From positions 908,589-972,588 of the forward strand of contig CYUH01000015.1 of the NCBI GenBank assembly GCA_001403755.1: 64,000 nucleotides of DNA. Reading direction: 5' to 3'. A program made the position numbers and the translations under genes. Below the pieces are notes generated by a model. The model ran no database searches. It had not been told where the DNA came from and saw only the letters and a list, made by a program, of their open reading frames with translations. Positions within the stretch are counted from its first letter, which is position 1, and each line of letters begins with the position of its first letter. Positions 56,255 to 64,000 of the stretch are shown piece after piece. The DNA comes from Chryseobacterium senegalense. Its GTDB lineage: Bacteria > Bacteroidota > Bacteroidia > Flavobacteriales > Weeksellaceae.

Positions 56255-57529
56255 CTATGATGCTTTAAAGGATAAACCTTTTTCTTCCAAAAGTTTTTGC
56301 TCTTGTTCTTTGTAGAATCCAGAGGTTAATTTATCGTGAATTGCATCAAATGCTTCTAATGTTTCGTTGATTTCAGCGTCGGTGTGAGATGCTGTTGGAA
56401 TTAATCGCAAAAGGATCATACCTTTTGGAATAACCGGGTAAATTACCACAGAAGTGAAGATTCCGTAGTTTTCTCTTAAATCTTTTACGAGAAGAGTAGC
56501 TTCAACCGTGGAACCTTGCATCATTACAGGAGTTACACAAGTATTGGTATTTCCTAAATTGAAACCTCTTTCTTTAAGACCATTTTGTAATTTATTTACA
56601 TTTTCCCAAAGTTTTGCTTTGATTTCTGGTCGCGAACGAAGTAAATCCAATCTTTTCAAACCTCCAATTACCATTGGCATTGTTAAGGATTTAGCGAAAA
56701 CCTGTGAACGAAGGTTGTACTTTAAGATTCTAATGATGTCTTTGTCTCCAGCGATAAATGCACCGAAACCGGCCATAGATTTCGCAAAAGTGGAAAAATA
56801 AACATCGATTTGATCCTGGCAACCTTGCTCTTCACCAGCACCTGCGCCAGTAGCACCTAAAGTTCCAAAACCGTGAGCATCATCCACTAAAAGTCTGAAG
56901 TTGAATTTAGATTTCAGCTCACAGATTTCCTTCAGTTTTCCTTGCATTCCGCGCATTCCGAAAACGCCTTCAGTAATAACTAAAATTCCGCCGCCTTGTT
57001 CTTCTGCTATTTTAGTCGCACGAGCGAGGTTTTTCTCTAAACTTGCGATATCATTATGTTTAAAGGTAAAACTTTTACCCATGTGAAGACGAACACCATC
57101 TACGATGCAAGCGTGTGAATCGGCATCATATACGATAACATCATGTCTGGAAAGCAATGCATCGATGGTAGAAACCATTCCTTGGTAGCCAAAATTCAAA
57201 AGATAAGCTGATTCTTTACCTACAAATTCTGCGAGCTCTCTTTCCAATTGCTGGTGTTGTTCGGTTTCGCCAGACATTGCTCTAGCTCCCATCGGATAAA
57301 ACATTCCGTATTCGGCAGCAGCCTTGGCATCAGCTTCTAATACTTCTGGGTGGTTACAAAGACCTAAATAATCATTGGCACTCCAGAAAACAACGTCTCT
57401 TCCCTGAAATTTCATTCTCGGCCCGATTGGACCTTCTAATTTTGGAAAAACAAAATATCCTTCTGCATAATCTGCAAACTGACCGAGTGGTCCAGGGTTT
57501 TGTCGTAACCGATCAAAAATATCTGTCAT
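56255..57529 (-). CDS. Alpha-oxoamine synthase; candidate cysteate (or serine) C-fatty-acyltransferase
   Basis: A 424-residue PLP enzyme of the alpha-oxoamine synthase family, which condenses an amino acid with an acyl thioester and releases CO2. PLP would be bound by Lys250 in STFAKSMAGFG; Asp216-Asp217 in LLVDDAHGFG and His139 in DADSHACIVDG are further cofactor contacts. It differs from Kbl and BioF in having an extra N-terminal segment (NPGPLGQFADYAEGYFVFPKLEGPIG). Bacteroidota relatives make sphingoid bases from serine or capnine from cysteate. The gene just upstream encodes a cysteine-synthase-like PLP enzyme, as expected for cysteate supply, so the capnine-type role is my preferred reading; serine palmitoyltransferase is the alternative. 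Confidence 0.75.
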   Translation of the reverse strand: MTDIFDRLRQNPGPLGQFADYAEGYFVFPKLEGPIGPRMKFQGRDVVFWSANDYLGLCNHPEVLEADAKAAAEYGMFYPMGARAMSGETEQHQQLERELAEFVGKESAYLLNFGYQGMVSTIDALLSRHDVIVYDADSHACIVDGVRLHMGKSFTFKHNDIASLEKNLARATKIAEEQGGGILVITEGVFGMRGMQGKLKEICELKSKFNFRLLVDDAHGFGTLGATGAGAGEEQGCQDQIDVYFSTFAKSMAGFGAFIAGDKDIIRILKYNLRSQVFAKSLTMPMVIGGLKRLDLLRSRPEIKAKLWENVNKLQNGLKERGFNLGNTNTCVTPVMMQGSTVEATLLVKDLRENYGIFTSVVIYPVIPKGMILLRLIPTASHTDAEINETLEAFDAIHDKLTSGFYKEQEQKLLEEKGLSFKAS

Positions 57530-57564
57530 TATGTATTTATTTTAGAGTAAAAATTAAGTATTGG

Positions 57565-57572
57565 CAAAGTTA
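57565..57572 (-). promoter_or_regulatory. -7 box (TAACTTTG) of the alpha-oxoamine synthase gene
   Basis: An exact TAnnTTTG on the minus strand, 35 bases before the ATG at 57529 and just after the terminator at 57588-57620. It shows that the gene can be transcribed on its own. Confidence 0.5.
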
Positions 57573-57587
57573 ACAAAATTTGATATA

Positions 57588-57620
57588 AAAAACCTTTTTG
57601 TGCGATACAAAAAGGTTTTT
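57588..57620 (-). terminator. Strong terminator between the two PLP-enzyme genes
   Basis: AAAAACCTTTTTGT pairs perfectly over 14 bases with ACAAAAAGGTTTTT around GCGAT. It lies after the cysteine-synthase-like gene and before the alpha-oxoamine synthase promoter. Confidence 0.88.
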
Positions 57621-57640
57621 CTAATGCTTTTATTAATGAA

Positions 57641-58678
57641 TTATTTGATGATTTCTGTTTTGAAAACTTCATCGTAATTATGAACACAATTATTAATAAA
57701 TCCTTGTTCTTCCATCCATTTATCACTATAAACTTTGGTGATGTATCTGGAACCGTGATCCGGGAAAATTGCAACCACCACATCTTTTTCGGAAAATTCA
57801 TGGGAGTTGGCATATTGTAAAAGCCCTTGCGTAACTGCACCGGTAGTATAACCACCCATAATAGCTTCTTTTAAAGCGATTTCTCGGGTTCTGTATGCCG
57901 ACATTTCATCATTTACTCGTACAAATTCATCTATTTTATCAAAAAGTAAAGCTGCCGGGATTAAATTTTTTCCCATGCCTTCGATTTGGTAAGGATGAAT
58001 TTCATCTTTATTAATTTTTCCTGTTTCGTGAAATCCTTTCAAGATTGATCCCGATGCGTCTACACCGATTACCTTGATGTTAGGATTTTTTTCTTTCAGA
58101 AATTTAGCAGATCCAGATAGAGTTCCTCCGGTTCCGGTACAAGCAATAAGGTGAGTGATTTTTCCTTCTGTTTGCTCCCAAATTTCCGGACCCGTTGTTT
58201 GGTAATGCGCATCAATATTTAATTCATTAAAATATTGATTGATGTAAATAGAATTTGGAGTTTCTGCAGCAATTCTTTTGGCAACTTCATAGTAAGATCT
58301 AGGATCGTCTGCCGGAACATTCGCCGGGCAAATATATACTGTTGCTCCTAAAGCTTTTAAATAGGCAATTTTCTCTTTTTTAGTTTTATTGCTTACAGCT
58401 AAAATACATTTGTAACCTTTGATGATTGATACCATCGCTATGGAAAATCCGGTATTTCCGGAAGTTGTTTCTACAATAGTAGAGCCAGGTTTCAGCAAGC
58501 CTTTTTTTTCAGCAGCTTCAATAATATGGATGGCGATTCTGTCTTTGGTAGAGTGGCCGGGATTATATGATTCTAGTTTGGCATAAACCGTAGCAGGAAT
58601 TTCTTTGGTAACAGTATTTAGTTTCACTAAAGGTGTTTTACCGATTAATCCCAGAATATTATCGTGAACATTAGTCAT
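57641..58678 (-). CDS. PLP-dependent cysteine-synthase/CBS-like enzyme; candidate cysteate synthase
   Basis: A 345-residue fold-type II PLP enzyme. The PLP lysine is Lys45 in NPGHSTKDRIA (usual form NPGGSVKDR), the substrate loop is ETTSGNTGFS, and GTGGTLSGSA binds the phosphate. YFNELNIDAHYQTTGPEIW resembles the catalytic core of cystathionine beta-synthase, but there is no haem or CBS regulatory domain. Cysteine synthase, cystathionine synthase and cysteate synthase all share this frame. Its position directly upstream of an alpha-oxoamine synthase argues for making L-cysteate from a serine derivative and sulfite for sulfonolipid assembly. That assignment is inference; the enzyme class is firm. 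Confidence 0.8.
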   Translation of the reverse strand: MTNVHDNILGLIGKTPLVKLNTVTKEIPATVYAKLESYNPGHSTKDRIAIHIIEAAEKKGLLKPGSTIVETTSGNTGFSIAMVSIIKGYKCILAVSNKTKKEKIAYLKALGATVYICPANVPADDPRSYYEVAKRIAAETPNSIYINQYFNELNIDAHYQTTGPEIWEQTEGKITHLIACTGTGGTLSGSAKFLKEKNPNIKVIGVDASGSILKGFHETGKINKDEIHPYQIEGMGKNLIPAALLFDKIDEFVRVNDEMSAYRTREIALKEAIMGGYTTGAVTQGLLQYANSHEFSEKDVVVAIFPDHGSRYITKVYSDKWMEEQGFINNCVHNYDEVFKTEIIK

Positions 58679-58709
58679 TTTTCGTCATTTTTGTCTGTAA
58701 ATGCGTCTG

Positions 58710-58717
58710 CAAAAATA
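58710..58717 (-). promoter_or_regulatory. -7 box (TATTTTTG) of the cysteate-synthase-like gene
   Basis: An exact TAnnTTTG on the minus strand, 31 bases before the ATG at 58678. Confidence 0.5.
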
Positions 58718-58899
58718 CAAAAATAAAATAAAAAATAACTAAATTAATAGGATATGATTGTTTGCTAGTGATTTTCAAGATTTTTGGTAAAATTTTTAAC
58801 GAAAATTTGTTGAATTGAAAAACAATCTTTTATTTAAATTTTGTTAAAATCAATTCTTAATAAATTAAAAACCTTATTTTCGCAAGATTGAATTTTTAT

Positions 58900-61800
58900 A
58901 TGAAAAATTGGTCTTTTAAACAATGGAATACCCTTACTGGATGGGTGATTTTCGTTATTGCTTTTGTTACTTATCTGTCAACTATTGAGCCTAATTTAAG
59001 TTTTTGGGATACCGGAGAATATATTGCTTCAGCTACCAAATTAGAAGTTACCCATGCTCCAGGTGCAGCGTTGTTCCAGCTAATAGGTGCGGTTGCGGCG
59101 ATGTTTGCCTTCGGAAATGGTGAAAATTATTCCGTGGTAATCAATGCGATGTCTGCGCTATTCAGTGCTTTAACGATTCTTTTTCTCTTCTGGACGATTA
59201 CGCATCTGGTGCGAAGGCTTCTTAATAAAGATTTTGATCAAATCACTATCCGTCAGGAGATTTCAATTCTTTTTGCCGGAGCTGTTGGAGCTTTGTGTTT
59301 CACTTTTTCGGATACTTTTTGGTTTTCGGCGGTGGAAGGTGAAGTTTATTCCATGGCTTCGTTGTTTATTGCACTTTTGGTTTGGTTGATTACCAAGTGG
59401 GAAAACGAATATCATGATGCCGATAATGAAAGGTGGATTATCTTAATATTCCTTGTAACAGGCCTTTCCGTAGGTGTTCACATGATGGGAATGCTTGCGA
59501 TACCGGCCGTTTGCTTGATTTATTATGCTAGAAATTACAAATTTACTTGGAAAAGCTTTATTTGGGCAAATGTTTTTACCTTAATCATATTAGCTATTGT
59601 TTTCAAAGGAATTTTCCCTCTGATAATGACATTTTTTGGCAAGATGGAGATTTTCGCGGTAAATGGTATCGGTTTACCTTTCCATACAGGAACGATTATC
59701 GCCTTTATTATCCTAATTTTCATGTGTTATTTTGCTTTAAAATATGCTAAGAAATCCGGTAAAAAAATCTATCAGACCATTGCGCTTTCAGTCATTTTTA
59801 TGATTATTGGTTTTTCCTGTTGGATGGTAATTCCGATTCGTGCAAACGCTAATCCACCGATGAATCTTAACAATCCGGACAACGCAATCGGAATGCTGGA
59901 TTACTACAACCGTGAGCAGTACGGTGACTGGCCAACTTCCTACGGACAAAATTATACCGCATATCTTGATGCAAACGGAATTCAGAAAAATGAAGACGGA
60001 AGTTATAAAACCAATAAAACAGGTGATGTTTATGAAAAAGATACACAAACAGGAACTTATCGGAAGGTAGGTGAGCGTTTCAATTACGTTTACAGCGAGG
60101 ATCATGTTAGCTTCATGCCGAGAATGTTTAATGAAGACAAGGCGGTGATGGCAAACTACATTTCGATGTATGGTGCACCCAATTTTTCATTTAATTATGC
60201 TAATGATGAGATCGCAGAAAGCCCTGAAGCGCAAAAGATTTTTCAAGATCTAAGAAAGAAATATGAAGAAGGAAGTATTACGGTAGATGATTATCTTTCC
60301 GTAAAACCTTATAATTTAATCAATGTTCAAAGACCTTCTTTAGGCCAAAATTTAGATTATTTCTTCACTTTCCAAAACGGATATTATTTTGTAAGATACT
60401 TGATGTGGAATTTCGTAGGAAGACAAAATGACCTCGAAGGACATATGGAAAACAACCGGGGTAACTGGATTTCCGGGATTCCTTTCATCGATAATGCATT
60501 GTGGGGCGACCAAAGTAAAATGCCTGCAAAATTTAAAAACGAAAGTACGGTTGCATTTTTCTTTTTACCTTTAATTCTTGGGTTGCTAGGATTCTTTTTC
60601 CAGTTTAACAGAGATTTCGGAAGATTTTATGCGATTTTGTCATTATTTATTTTAACCAGCGTGGGAATTATTTTTTATACTGGGGTAAAACCTTTCGAAG
60701 TTCGTGAAAGAGATTATGCGATGGTAGGTTCATTTTATGCTTTTGCGATTTGGATCGGATTAGGAGCAGCCGCGATTTTGTGGTTTATTCAGGAAAAAGT
60801 AAAATCGAATGTTGCGAATGTCGTTGCAGGAATTGTATTGTTAGGAATTCCTTTCATGATGGGCTTTCAGAATTATAATGTACACGACAGAAGCGGAAGA
60901 AGCACAGCGTACGATTATGCATACTCAACGCTGAAATCTCTACCGAAAAACGATATTCTTTTTGTTTATGGTGATAACGATACGTACCCAATTTGGGGGT
61001 TGCAGGAAACTTCCGGCTTTCGAGATGACGTGAAAGTGGTAAATTTCACGTTACTTTCTACACCGTGGAATATCGACCAAGTGAAAAGAAGAACCTATAA
61101 TTCTATGCCTGTTCCTTCTTCTTTAATGCATCAAGATTATCGCGACGGAACCAATGATCAGGTTTACCTGATGAGTCCGGACGATTGGAAAAACGTCTTT
61201 GCCAACCTGAAAGATCAGGGCGCTCCGGAAACTACTTTTGCCGGCTTCCGAAAGTTTCTTGTCCAAGATTCAATGACTTTAAAAGAAGCCATGAATTTCA
61301 TCAAGACAAAATCTGATGATAAAGATCAAATCCTAAAAATGCTTTTTGGGGAGGCAAAATATGAAAAGTTTAATTTCTTGCCAGTTTCTAAATTTGTTTT
61401 ACCGGTAAACAAAGCCAACGCAGTGAAATCCGGAATTATGAAAGCAAGCGATGCCACACAAGCGGTGGATCACATCACCATCGATTATAAGAGCAACAGC
61501 ATGTTTAAAAACAACCTGATGATGCTCGATATTTTAGCCAATTTCGATTGGAAAAGACCTATCAATTTCTCCACTGGCGGAATTTATGATCCGGAAAATA
61601 TCTTTTATCTCAGCAATTATTTACAGTATGATGGTTTCAGCTATCGTTTGGTTCCGATCTATACCGAGGAGCGGGAAGATGGGGAACTCGGTAGAGTAGA
61701 TGGAAATTCATTATATGATATTGTTAAAAATTACAAGTGGGGAAATTTCAAGGATTTAAGTGTTCATTTTGATGAAACCTGTACCCAGAATATTGTAAGT

Positions 61801-62385
61801 TACAGAAGTTCGGCGAGTCGTGCAGCAGAAGCGCTTGCACTTTCCGGACAAAAAGCGAAAGCAATAGAAGTTTTAGATTTGGCTTCCAGAGAAATTCCGG
61901 TTGCTAAATATGATGATCCTCGATCGCTGAGTTCAATAGTTTACGGCTACGTTGTATCGGGGCAGGAGCAAAAAGGTCTGCAATTGGCAGAAGAGCTCAA
62001 GAAAGGAATATTCACCGAATACGATTATTACAGCAGTCTATCACCAGATGAGCAACGATTCGTAGCAAAACAAATGCGTACCAAACCTATGGAGTATTCT
62101 TTGGTAATTGCTGCCGTTTCCGATGCTTACGACAGAATTGGACAAAAAGATAAAGGATACAATTATTTAGTGAAATCCATCGAACCCATTGATCAGCGCT
62201 TTAATGCTTTTACCAAAAATTTGCAGGCGTTGGGTAAAGAAAAAGCTTTTAAAGAGGCAGAAAAAGTGCAGAAAATTACGCCTTTCTACACTTATCTTTT
62301 CGATGTGATTAACCCTTATGATTCTACCTATTCCAAGGAAAAAGAAGAACAGATCACCAATGCAATCATGAAAGCAACCCAATAA
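58900..62385 (+). CDS. DUF2723 / glycosyltransferase family 117 membrane protein
   Basis: A 1161-residue protein. The N-terminal part is polytopic (about ten helices within residues 10-310 and 545-670), with the family block FWDTGEYIASATKLEVTHAPG in the first extracytoplasmic loop, whose acidic residues resemble those of GT-C-type lipid-linked sugar transferases. The large C-terminal part (about 680-1161) is soluble and periplasmic; it has VYGDNDTYPIWGLQE and a helical, TPR-like end. The ATG at 58900 is preferred to a TTG at 58888. The family is common in Bacteroidota; the sugar and acceptor are unknown. Confidence 0.85.
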   Translation: MKNWSFKQWNTLTGWVIFVIAFVTYLSTIEPNLSFWDTGEYIASATKLEVTHAPGAALFQLIGAVAAMFAFGNGENYSVVINAMSALFSALTILFLFWTITHLVRRLLNKDFDQITIRQEISILFAGAVGALCFTFSDTFWFSAVEGEVYSMASLFIALLVWLITKWENEYHDADNERWIILIFLVTGLSVGVHMMGMLAIPAVCLIYYARNYKFTWKSFIWANVFTLIILAIVFKGIFPLIMTFFGKMEIFAVNGIGLPFHTGTIIAFIILIFMCYFALKYAKKSGKKIYQTIALSVIFMIIGFSCWMVIPIRANANPPMNLNNPDNAIGMLDYYNREQYGDWPTSYGQNYTAYLDANGIQKNEDGSYKTNKTGDVYEKDTQTGTYRKVGERFNYVYSEDHVSFMPRMFNEDKAVMANYISMYGAPNFSFNYANDEIAESPEAQKIFQDLRKKYEEGSITVDDYLSVKPYNLINVQRPSLGQNLDYFFTFQNGYYFVRYLMWNFVGRQNDLEGHMENNRGNWISGIPFIDNALWGDQSKMPAKFKNESTVAFFFLPLILGLLGFFFQFNRDFGRFYAILSLFILTSVGIIFYTGVKPFEVRERDYAMVGSFYAFAIWIGLGAAAILWFIQEKVKSNVANVVAGIVLLGIPFMMGFQNYNVHDRSGRSTAYDYAYSTLKSLPKNDILFVYGDNDTYPIWGLQETSGFRDDVKVVNFTLLSTPWNIDQVKRRTYNSMPVPSSLMHQDYRDGTNDQVYLMSPDDWKNVFANLKDQGAPETTFAGFRKFLVQDSMTLKEAMNFIKTKSDDKDQILKMLFGEAKYEKFNFLPVSKFVLPVNKANAVKSGIMKASDATQAVDHITIDYKSNSMFKNNLMMLDILANFDWKRPINFSTGGIYDPENIFYLSNYLQYDGFSYRLVPIYTEEREDGELGRVDGNSLYDIVKNYKWGNFKDLSVHFDETCTQNIVSYRSSASRAAEALALSGQKAKAIEVLDLASREIPVAKYDDPRSLSSIVYGYVVSGQEQKGLQLAEELKKGIFTEYDYYSSLSPDEQRFVAKQMRTKPMEYSLVIAAVSDAYDRIGQKDKGYNYLVKSIEPIDQRFNAFTKNLQALGKEKAFKEAEKVQKITPFYTYLFDVINPYDSTYSKEKEEQITNAIMKATQ

Positions 62386-62386
62386 G

Positions 62387-62917
62387 GTGAAATACTGTGC
62401 ATTTCTTCGCGGCGTGAATGTCAACGGAACTTCTATGAAAATGGCAGAAGTTTGCCAAGTTTTTTCCGATGCCGGAATGCGTGAAGTTTCATCGGTTTTA
62501 GCGAGTGGAAATATTATTTTTTCCTCTGAAAAATCGGTTGCTGACTTAAAAATTATTTTGGAGAAAGCGATGTCCGTTTATTTCAATTATGATGCTTTTC
62601 TTTTCCTTAAATCCGAAAAAGAAGTGGAAGCAATTTTTGAAAACAATCCTTTCAAAATAGCTAATGATTTGCATATTTACGCTTTTGTCGGAACTGAAAA
62701 TATTGCAACTACACTTTTGGAAGAATTTAATAAATCAGAAAAAGCAGAACACGAAAACGCGACCATCATAGAAAATATATTTTATTGGCAGGTTCCCAAA
62801 GGAAATACATTGGATTCTTCATTCGGAAAAGTATTAGGAAAAAAAGCATTGAAGGCAAAAATGACCTCCAGAAATATCAATACGTTGGAAAAAATCGTGA
62901 AGAAGTTTGGAAAATAA
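62387..62917 (+). CDS. DUF1697 family protein
   Basis: A 176-residue cytoplasmic protein of the DUF1697 family. The N-terminus YCAFLRGVNVNGTSMKMAEV and the segment VLASGNIIFSS are diagnostic. The start is GTG, one base after the stop of the preceding gene, so translation is probably coupled; no ATG gives the conserved first residues. No function is established for the family. Confidence 0.88.
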   Translation: MKYCAFLRGVNVNGTSMKMAEVCQVFSDAGMREVSSVLASGNIIFSSEKSVADLKIILEKAMSVYFNYDAFLFLKSEKEVEAIFENNPFKIANDLHIYAFVGTENIATTLLEEFNKSEKAEHENATIIENIFYWQVPKGNTLDSSFGKVLGKKALKAKMTSRNINTLEKIVKKFGK

Positions 62918-63000
62918 TTTTAAATAATAATTTTCTGTAAGTTGTTTGGTGAGAATTAAAAAAGTGTAAATTAAATTTCAACATAAAGTAAATTTCTAAA

Positions 63001-63672
63001 ATGAATAAAATCACTTTGCTTCTCTTTGCGACCGCTAGTTTGCATTTTGCTGCTCAATCGCCGTCAATGGACAATCTTGAACTCACCCATTCGAATATCG
63101 CTTTAGTTGGGTCTGCCAAAAAACCCAGTAAGGATATTGAAGGGAGTATTTTTGTATATCCTGATTTTACAATGGGACGTGCAAAAGGTTCATCGATACT
63201 TCACAAAATAAGATATAACGCTTTCGATGATGAACTGCAAATAATTAAAGACGGTAATAATTATACCTTAAAAAAAACATATAATTTTCCGATAGAATTT
63301 GTGGATACCAATGAAATAATTAATTATTCAACCTATTATTTGAATAATATAAAGTATGACGGTTATCTCTTCGAAGTTGCCAATAATGGTCATTTGGTAT
63401 TTTATAGAAAAACTAAAATTGTTTTTATTCCTGAAAAATTAGGTAAAACTTCTTTTGACGCAAGCACACCACCTCAATATAAAAAAATACGCGATGTATA
63501 TTTCTTTCAGAAAGATAATGGGAAAATCGACGCTCTTCCTGAATTAAAAAAAGAATTGGTCACGCTTTTTCCTGAAAAAGAACAATTGATCAATCAAAAT
63601 TTTAAAGGAAGAAAAATTGATCTTTCTAATATTTCAGAATTAAAAAAATTGCTGATTGTCTTAATGACATAA
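63001..63672 (+). CDS. Unknown secreted protein, 223 aa
   Basis: I do not recognise a family. A signal peptide (MNKITLLLFATASLHFAAQS) indicates export. The mature protein has no membrane helix and no cysteine. It contains beta-prone segments such as GSIFVYPDFTMGRAKG and YDGYLFEVANNGHLVFYRKTKIVFIPE, and a Lys/Leu-rich C-terminal helix. It follows the DUF1697 gene by 83 bases and ends before a strong terminator. Confidence 0.65.
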   Translation: MNKITLLLFATASLHFAAQSPSMDNLELTHSNIALVGSAKKPSKDIEGSIFVYPDFTMGRAKGSSILHKIRYNAFDDELQIIKDGNNYTLKKTYNFPIEFVDTNEIINYSTYYLNNIKYDGYLFEVANNGHLVFYRKTKIVFIPEKLGKTSFDASTPPQYKKIRDVYFFQKDNGKIDALPELKKELVTLFPEKEQLINQNFKGRKIDLSNISELKKLLIVLMT

Positions 63673-63711
63673 GTCGTAGAATTTAAAATTTAAAGTAAAT
63701 ACAATCTAGTT

Positions 63712-63735
63712 AAACGGGTCAAACCCGTTTTTTTT
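63712..63735 (+). terminator. Terminator before kdsA
   Basis: AAACGGGT pairs perfectly with ACCCGTTT around CAA, followed by a run of T. Confidence 0.88.
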
Positions 63736-63794
63736 TATGGAATATGATTGTAGGTTTCATCCAAAGCTCCAAAATTACTTCAGCAAAAAAACCG

Positions 63795-63802
63795 TATTTT
63801 TG
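63795..63802 (+). promoter_or_regulatory. -7 box (TATTTTTG) of kdsA
   Basis: An exact TAnnTTTG 38 bases before the ATG at 63841; no clear -33 box. Confidence 0.5.
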
Positions 63803-63840
63803 AAATCTTAATTTAAGATTTTACTTAAAACCGAAAAACA

Positions 63841-64000
63841 ATGATTCAATACTTAGAAAACATCCATCACAAAAATTCCAAAAACTTCTTTCTGATCGCT
63901 GGTCCGTGCATTATTGAAGGTGAGGATATGGCGCTGAGAATCGCCGAAAAAGTGGTAGAACTTACCAATAAATTCGAAATTCCGTACATCTTCAAAGGCA
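63841..64000 (+). CDS. kdsA: 3-deoxy-8-phosphooctulonate synthase, 3' end cut by the window
   Basis: The first 53 codons are visible. FFLIAGPCIIEGEDMALRIAEK and the following FEIPYIFKG match the N-terminus of KdsA, which joins phosphoenolpyruvate and arabinose 5-phosphate to make Kdo 8-phosphate for lipopolysaccharide. The segment is too short to exclude a DAHP synthase of the same family, but the spacing from IAGPC to IFK favours KdsA. Confidence 0.85.
   Translation, partial: MIQYLENIHHKNSKNFFLIAGPCIIEGEDMALRIAEKVVELTNKFEIPYIFKG

Noticed and set aside
56255-57529. Glycine C-acetyltransferase (Kbl) or BioF
   Set aside because: The extra N-terminal segment and the neighbouring cysteine-synthase-like gene do not fit; no threonine dehydrogenase or biotin gene is near. 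Not excluded by sequence alone.

Overview
The window reads as chromosomal DNA of a low-G+C Bacteroidota bacterium, most likely a flavobacterium of the Chryseobacterium/Kaistella group (family Weeksellaceae). The evidence is a type IX secretion protein (PorQ), a GLPGLI-family protein, a DnaE fused to an N-terminal proofreading exonuclease, a GT117/DUF2723 membrane protein, an alpha-oxoamine synthase paired with a cysteate-synthase-like enzyme, and many Bacteroidota-type promoters (-7 box TAnnTTTG, often with TTG/TTTG about 19 bases upstream). I see no tRNA, rRNA, insertion sequence, CRISPR array or prophage. Most of the window is ordinary core genome.

Layout. 1-5.3 kb: 3' part of a very large alpha-2-macroglobulin-like protein without a thioester motif. 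5.4-9.7 kb: TolC, HlyD lipoprotein, ABC-2 permease and a Crp/Fnr-type regulator, with a palindromic Fnr-like site in front. 9.8-11.2 kb: three small genes (DUF1569, an unknown secreted protein, a VOC protein of higher G+C), then a GC-rich palindrome. 11.4-15.2 kb, minus strand: thiolase, alpha/beta hydrolase, metallo-beta-lactamase-fold hydrolase. 15.7-20.3 kb: dnaE. 20.5-25.3 kb: TetR-TolC-EmrA-EmrB drug efflux operon. 25.4-31.7 kb: corA, fabH, a cyanophycin-degradation pair, typA, a DUF465 protein. 31.9-34.9 kb: GLPGLI protein, BlaR1-like M56 peptidase and BlaI repressor, with two matching operators around the blaI promoter. 35.1-41.4 kb: ychF, then parE, a small membrane protein and parC. 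41.4-44.7 kb: TamL-like outer-membrane lipoprotein and a SpoU methyltransferase whose 5' ends overlap. 44.8-46.0 kb: YtxH, holin-like and unknown envelope genes. 46.1-49.4 kb: cmk, porQ, pyrH, frr. 49.4-53.4 kb: an SDR-like protein, an MmcQ/YjbR protein, ribF, atpD and atpC. 53.5-58.7 kb: radical SAM protein, GreA/Rnk-like factor, alpha-oxoamine synthase and cysteate-synthase-like protein. 58.9-64 kb: GT117/DUF2723 protein, DUF1697 protein, an unknown secreted protein and the start of kdsA.

How the genes work together. Two export systems (5.4-9.0 and 20.5-25.3 kb) each carry an outer-membrane channel, an adaptor, an inner-membrane protein and a local regulator with a plausible operator. The BlaI/M56 pair is a proteolysis-controlled switch whose promoter can be read almost completely. 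The isoaspartyl peptidase and cyanophycinase would together release aspartate and arginine from cyanophycin. The alpha-oxoamine synthase and its upstream PLP partner are the best candidate for a distinctive pathway: sulfonolipid (capnine-type) base synthesis, where sulfite and a serine derivative give cysteate, and cysteate plus a fatty acyl thioester gives the long-chain base.

The observations most worth checking are the capnine-type pair, the two BlaI operators, the Fnr-like palindrome next to a Crp/Fnr gene, the altered PHP metal site in DnaE, the CX4CX2C cysteine motif of the radical SAM protein, and the small membrane gene translationally coupled inside parE-parC.
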